Positions 40,055-43,641 of a stretch of DNA of 43,641 nucleotides are shown in pieces. The notes beneath the pieces are model-generated. The model saw nothing but the letters and a program-made list of their open reading frames with translations, was not told where the DNA came from and made no database searches. Position 1 is the stretch's first letter. The number at the start of each line of letters is the position of its first letter. The position numbers and the translations under genes were made by a program. Source of the DNA: Granulicella sp. L46. Lineage in GTDB: Bacteria > Acidobacteriota > Terriglobia > Terriglobales > Acidobacteriaceae. The DNA is taken from NCBI RefSeq assembly GCF_009765785.1, contig NZ_LMUT01000012.1:1131594-1175234 (forward strand), in the 5' to 3' direction.

Positions 40055-41695
40055 GTGGACACACGCCGCAGGGATTTACTTAGGCTTTCGCCGCTTGCCA
40101 TAGCGATGACCACGATCGGTCACACCGCAGGTGCTCAAGCTCCCGAAATTGCAACGGACGTGACATTCAACGTGCGTCGCTATGGAGCGACCGGCGATGG
40201 GAAGACGGTCGATACGCCAGCCATCAACAGGGCCATTGACGCCGTCGCTGCAGCCGGGGGCGGCCTGCTCTTTTTCCCGGCGGGAACCTACTTGAGTTTC
40301 ACGATCCACCTGCGTAGCAACGTAGATCTGCACCTCTCACAGGGCTGTACCATCCTCGCGGCCGACTCACCGAAACCTGGCGAATCCACCGGCTACAACG
40401 GCGGAGCCTACGACGCGGCAGAAGCTAACGCGCCTTGGGATGCTTTTGAGGACTACGGCCATAGCCATTGGAACAATTCCCTCTTCGTCGGCGTGGACAT
40501 CGCGAATTTTTCTATCCTCGGCCCAGGTCTCATTCACGGCAAAGGCCTCTCCCGCGGAAGTGCTCCCGGGCAGGTTGCGCCGGGCTATTCATCCTTCGTT
40601 GCCGAACAGGCAGGCGTCGGGAACAAAGCAATCGCGCTTAAGAACTGCCGCCACGTGACTCTCAGGGACGTCTCGATCTTGAAGGGGGGGCATTTCGCGG
40701 TTCTTGCTACTGGTGTTGACAACCTCACACTCGACAATCTGCGGATCGATACAGACCGGGACGGCCTGGACATCGATTGCTGCCGCAACGTGCGTATTTC
40801 GAACTGCACCGTAAACTCGCCATGGGACGATGGAATCTGTCCGAAGTCCAGCTATGCCCTGGGGTATGCGCGCGCCACCGAAAACGTGACCATCTCCAAC
40901 TGTTTTGTCACCGGGGCGTACCAGCTCGGCAGCGTCATCGAGGGCAGGTGGAAGAAGTTTCCCGACGGCGCGGCTCCGCACAATGGACGCATCAAGTGCG
41001 GCACGGAATCCAATGGCGGCTTCCGCAACATCACCATCTCGAACTGCGTTATTGAAGGCTCGAAAGGTATCGCCCTGGAAACGGCTGACGGCGCCATTGT
41101 CGAAGACATTGCCATCTCAAATATCACCATGCGCGAGATCACGGATGCGCCTCTATTTCTGCGCCTGAACCGACGCAACCGTGGTCCAAAAGACTCGATG
41201 CGCGCCGGAAGCCTTCGTCGCGTCCTGATCTCGAACATCGTTTCGAGCGACTCCGCGGGATCGACGGCATCGGTGTTCTCCGGGATTCCCGGAAACGTGA
41301 TCGAAGATGTCCAACTATCAGGTTGCTACTTCCAGCATCGTGGCCTTGGACACCCCAAGGATCCCTCGAAGCCGTTGCTCGATTGGCGAACACGGCAAGT
41401 GCCAGAACTAGAAGAGGAGTACCCTGACCCAAACCGATTCGGCCAGACACCATCTCACGGCTTCTTCCTTCGCCACCTCAAGCAAATTGCGATGTCTCAC
41501 GTTGAGATCGCACCCCTCAACAACGATCCGCGCCCCGCGTTCTGGTTGGAGGACGTTCAACGCGCTGACTTCTTCGCGATCACTGCTCCACCTCAACCGA
41601 ACTTCGCGCTTCGCAATGTCAGCGATTTCCGTATTCTGTGGTCGCGGGCCGCGAAAGACACCACTCTCCAACAAGTCCTCAACCAAACGTTATAG
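40055..41695 (+). CDS. GH28-family (polygalacturonase-like) enzyme, copy 2, Tat-exported
   Basis: A 546-residue right-handed beta-helix protein. The N-terminus DTRRRDLLRLSPLAIAM is a twin-arginine signal. FNVRRYGATGDGKTVDTPAINRAID and GGGLLFFPAGTYLSFTIHL are the usual N-terminal helix turns. The catalytic region is unusual: DTDRDGLDIDCCRNVRI replaces the N-x-D motif, PWDDGICPKSSYALG carries the paired aspartates, and GRIKCGTESNGGF keeps the substrate-binding R-I-K. This belongs to a divergent GH28 branch, perhaps acting on rhamnogalacturonan or branched galacturonides. The GTG start has AAGGAG 5-6 nt upstream. A GH27 gene follows 63 nt later. It is not a close copy of the first GH28 enzyme. 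Confidence 0.82.
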   Translation: MDTRRRDLLRLSPLAIAMTTIGHTAGAQAPEIATDVTFNVRRYGATGDGKTVDTPAINRAIDAVAAAGGGLLFFPAGTYLSFTIHLRSNVDLHLSQGCTILAADSPKPGESTGYNGGAYDAAEANAPWDAFEDYGHSHWNNSLFVGVDIANFSILGPGLIHGKGLSRGSAPGQVAPGYSSFVAEQAGVGNKAIALKNCRHVTLRDVSILKGGHFAVLATGVDNLTLDNLRIDTDRDGLDIDCCRNVRISNCTVNSPWDDGICPKSSYALGYARATENVTISNCFVTGAYQLGSVIEGRWKKFPDGAAPHNGRIKCGTESNGGFRNITISNCVIEGSKGIALETADGAIVEDIAISNITMREITDAPLFLRLNRRNRGPKDSMRAGSLRRVLISNIVSSDSAGSTASVFSGIPGNVIEDVQLSGCYFQHRGLGHPKDPSKPLLDWRTRQVPELEEEYPDPNRFGQTPSHGFFLRHLKQIAMSHVEIAPLNNDPRPAFWLEDVQRADFFAITAPPQPNFALRNVSDFRILWSRAAKDTTLQQVLNQTL

Positions 41696-41758
41696 AGAAG
41701 TAGTGAATGTACGGATCGGCGCGGTACGAATTTAATGCGCTAGCCAGGAGAAGAATCC

Positions 41759-43276
41759 ATGTTTCCAATACTCGTTGGGCGCTGTGCGATGCGGTTGAGC
41801 GGTGCTGCTATTTTCGTGGCCTCTGGATTGCTCGTTATTCCTGCCCTCGGTCAGACAGTCGCCGGTAAATGGATCGGAACTCAGCGCGTGCTGGACAATG
41901 GCGAGAACGATCGCGTCTTTCTGGATCTTCGTCAGACAGGATCGGAGCTGACCGGAACGGTGACGACGATTGGACACATTTACCAGGTCACGGGCGCGAT
42001 CTCAGGAACTCACTTTGAGCTTTTTTCATCTCCTAAGGACACCAAGCCGCGAGTGGCCGGCGATCTGAAAGGCAATGAGTTACACCTGACTCGCGATGAC
42101 GATCACTTCGTGGCAGTTCGTGCAAAGCCCGGGGATGAATATCCTCCGTTCGAGCACATCGATCCGCCCACCTTACATGATGTGCCGTATAACGGATTGG
42201 CGAAGCTGCCACCCATGGGCTGGAACAGCTGGAATCTATTTCAGAGCCGCATCGACGATAAGACCGTCCGTGAGATGGCGGATGCGATGGTTACGAGCGG
42301 CATGCGAGACGTCGGCTACGTCTACGTAAACATCGACGACACCTGGCAGGGCGTGAGGGATGCCCAAGGAAACCTGGCCCCGAACAAGAAGTTCCCGGAC
42401 ATGAAGGCTCTGGCGGACTACGTACACTCGAAGGGCCTGAAGCTTGGCATCTACTCCTCGCCTGGACCGCGCACCTGCGCCGAGTATCCCGGTAGTTATG
42501 GGCACGAGGACCAGGACGCCAAGACCTTCGCAGCATGGGGTGTCGACTACCTCAAATACGACTGGTGTGGCGCGCGCATGATCTACAGCCACGACGCTCT
42601 GCAACCCGTCTACCAGAAGATGGGCGATGCCCTACTTAACAGCGGGCAACCGATCGTCTATAGTCTTTGCGAATACGGCAGCGGCAACGTCGAGCTCTGG
42701 GGTGCGAAAGTAGGGGGCAATCTCTGGCGCACCACGGGGGACATCAGCGATACATGGACGAGCATGATCAGCAACATCGAGAAACAGGCTCCAACCGCCC
42801 CTTATGCAGGCCCAGGGCATTGGAACGATCCGGACATGCTGGAGATCGGCAATGGTCACATGACCGACGAGGAATACAGGACTCATATGAGCTTGTGGGC
42901 ACTAGCGGCCGCCCCGTTACTCGCGGGCAATGACATTCGGAGCATGACGCCCGCCATTAGGGAGATCCTGATGAACCGCGAGGTGCTTGCGGTCGATCAG
43001 GATCCGTTGGGCAAGCAGGCTGCGCCGGTGAAAAGCGGGACCCTTGAGACGTGGGTGAAGCCACTTGCCGATTGCTCGGTTGCCGTGGGCGTCGTGAACA
43101 TGGGCGACGCCGAGACGATCGCTACCGTTAGGGCGAGCGATCTGAGACCTGGCGCCGAAGCGAAGTTAGCGCGCGACCTTTGGCGGCATTCGAGCGTAGC
43201 GTTTCACGACGGCCTCTATACCGCGAGTATCCCAGCACATGGAGTGCTCATGCTTCGGGTGCTTTTTAAGGACTGA
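41759..43276 (+). CDS. GH27 alpha-galactosidase with N-terminal beta domain, secreted
   Basis: A 505-residue retaining alpha-galactosidase. A signal peptide (GAAIFVASGLLVIPALGQ) leads to about 90 residues of a small beta-rich domain (VAGKWIGTQRVLDNGENDRVFLDLRQTGSELTGTV, then GDLKGNELHLTRDDDHFVAV), which looks like a lipocalin-like or binding module. GH27 begins near residue 148 with LPPMGWNSWN. VDYLKYDWC holds the nucleophile Asp268, and GHWNDPDMLEIGNG holds the acid/base aspartate. SLWALAAAPLLAGNDIRSM is typical for the family. The C-terminal beta-sandwich is present. AGGAGAAGAATCC precedes the ATG. It would remove alpha-galactose from plant oligosaccharides in the periplasm or outside. It is co-directional with GH28 copy 2. 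Confidence 0.92.
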   Translation: MFPILVGRCAMRLSGAAIFVASGLLVIPALGQTVAGKWIGTQRVLDNGENDRVFLDLRQTGSELTGTVTTIGHIYQVTGAISGTHFELFSSPKDTKPRVAGDLKGNELHLTRDDDHFVAVRAKPGDEYPPFEHIDPPTLHDVPYNGLAKLPPMGWNSWNLFQSRIDDKTVREMADAMVTSGMRDVGYVYVNIDDTWQGVRDAQGNLAPNKKFPDMKALADYVHSKGLKLGIYSSPGPRTCAEYPGSYGHEDQDAKTFAAWGVDYLKYDWCGARMIYSHDALQPVYQKMGDALLNSGQPIVYSLCEYGSGNVELWGAKVGGNLWRTTGDISDTWTSMISNIEKQAPTAPYAGPGHWNDPDMLEIGNGHMTDEEYRTHMSLWALAAAPLLAGNDIRSMTPAIREILMNREVLAVDQDPLGKQAAPVKSGTLETWVKPLADCSVAVGVVNMGDAETIATVRASDLRPGAEAKLARDLWRHSSVAFHDGLYTASIPAHGVLMLRVLFKD

Positions 43277-43333
43277 ACTTCGAAGTCCACCAGGAACCGC
43301 CGAGACCTTCTGCCCTCACTTAAATTGGTGACA

Positions 43334-43349
43334 GATCGCCATAGCGATC
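43334..43349. terminator. Small perfect hairpin after the GH27 gene
   Basis: GATCGC-CATA-GCGATC forms a perfect 6-bp stem, 58 nt after the GH27 stop. There is no T run. It is a weak candidate for transcript end. The region 43277-43641 holds no gene I can support. Confidence 0.3.
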
Positions 43350-43480
43350 ATCGAGGTTCGGATTCGTACCGGAGTGTCGGATTGTAGGAAGTTCCCGACC
43401 TGCGGGCCCACATCGTTCCCCGGGAAAGACACTTCGACAACAAGAATTTTTGGGGGTTCAGATGCGGTTGACACCAGCAA

Positions 43481-43510
43481 GATCGAACCGCTGACTTCCT
43501 CGTTTGCGAG
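43481..43510 (-). repeat. Decayed copy of the tRNA-Ala 3' segment (candidate att site)
   Basis: GATCGAACCGCTGACTTCCTC plus GTTTGCGA (plus-strand reading) repeats the tRNA fragment at 24048-24075 with one substitution and one extra T, in the same orientation. The acceptor end is not preserved. About 110 bp further on, ATTGTTCCCACG (43622-43633) repeats 24180-24191. The paired order suggests that both ends derive from the same integration target. Confidence 0.6.
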
Positions 43511-43621
43511 GTTCGATCCCGGTCCAAATCGTTCCCAGCTCTCGCCAACTCGTTGATTTGGTTAGGGAGTCGGGCGGGACCCAATTGCTGATTATTCGTC
43601 CCTGGGCCAGATTCCCGTCTG

Positions 43622-43633
43622 ATTGTTCCCACG
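43622..43633 (+). repeat. ATTGTTCCCACG, second copy of the island-end word
   Basis: This 12-mer is identical to 24180-24191 and lies 111 nt past the decayed tRNA segment, against 104 nt at the left end. It is cut close by the window edge, so whether a tandem array like the left one continues beyond cannot be seen. Confidence 0.55.
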
Positions 43634-43641
43634 GGTCTTCT

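Noticed and set aside
43348..43632. 94-codon minus-strand frame at the right edge as an integrase end
   Set aside because: It runs through the tRNA-like segment and has no recombinase motif; probably chance.

Overview
The window looks like a chromosomal segment of an acidobacterium, probably class Terriglobia (Terriglobus/Granulicella/Edaphobacter-like). This rests on two very large Oar-type TonB-dependent receptors with an N-terminal carboxypeptidase-regulatory-like domain, an acidobacterial type of membrane-anchored regulator, GC-rich genes with C-ending codons, and Tat-exported glycoside hydrolases. The assignment is inference; there is no rRNA gene or marker tree to support it.

Region 1 (1-16.1 kb, GC-rich, almost all on the plus strand) is core-like. 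It holds the edge of a secreted DNRLRE/collagen-like protein, an APC-family permease, phosphoglucomutase, a DUF6582-like protein, a SRPBCC protein, a 37-residue membrane peptide followed by a YeiH-type transporter, and an Oar-like TonB receptor. Next come a TMEM175-type channel, dapA and dapD (lysine/diaminopimelate pathway), a 62-residue membrane protein, two tandemly duplicated TMEM175 channels and RNase J. Several of these genes have a -10-like hexamer only 7-10 nt before the start codon and no Shine-Dalgarno sequence, which suggests leaderless or near-leaderless mRNAs.

Region 2 (16.1-24.0 kb, mostly minus strand) holds two DUF2059 periplasmic proteins, a cytochrome P460, an orphan response regulator with a strongly foldable 5' leader, peptidase E, an OPT oligopeptide transporter, a MerR-HTH/TPR fusion protein and the fluoride channel CrcB/FluC.

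Region 3 (24.03-43.64 kb, visibly less GC-rich) has the marks of a genomic island. A 3' fragment of a tRNA-Ala gene lies at its left edge. A decayed copy of the same segment lies at the right edge, and each is followed about 110 bp later by ATTGTTCCCACG. The left part is a graveyard: two frameshifted DUF1254/DUF1214 genes, and the tail of a CocE/NonD hydrolase fused in frame to an alpha/beta hydrolase. An intact amidohydrolase sits among them. The right part is a carbohydrate-utilisation locus, probably for pectin or rhamnogalacturonan side chains: a TonB receptor, two GH28-type enzymes, GH127 beta-L-arabinofuranosidase, GH27 alpha-galactosidase, a secreted beta-propeller protein and a single-pass membrane regulator.

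The most interesting observation is regulatory. The receptor on the minus strand and the divergent GH28-GH27 pair on the plus strand share a promoter architecture, GTAAGA-N35-CGTATCAAGG, with exactly the same spacing. The regulator gene lies between the two copies and itself appears to be transcribed leaderless from a TATAAT box. Together these suggest a one-component transmembrane regulator of an acidobacterial polysaccharide-utilisation locus. No CRISPR array, complete tRNA, rRNA gene or intact insertion sequence was seen.
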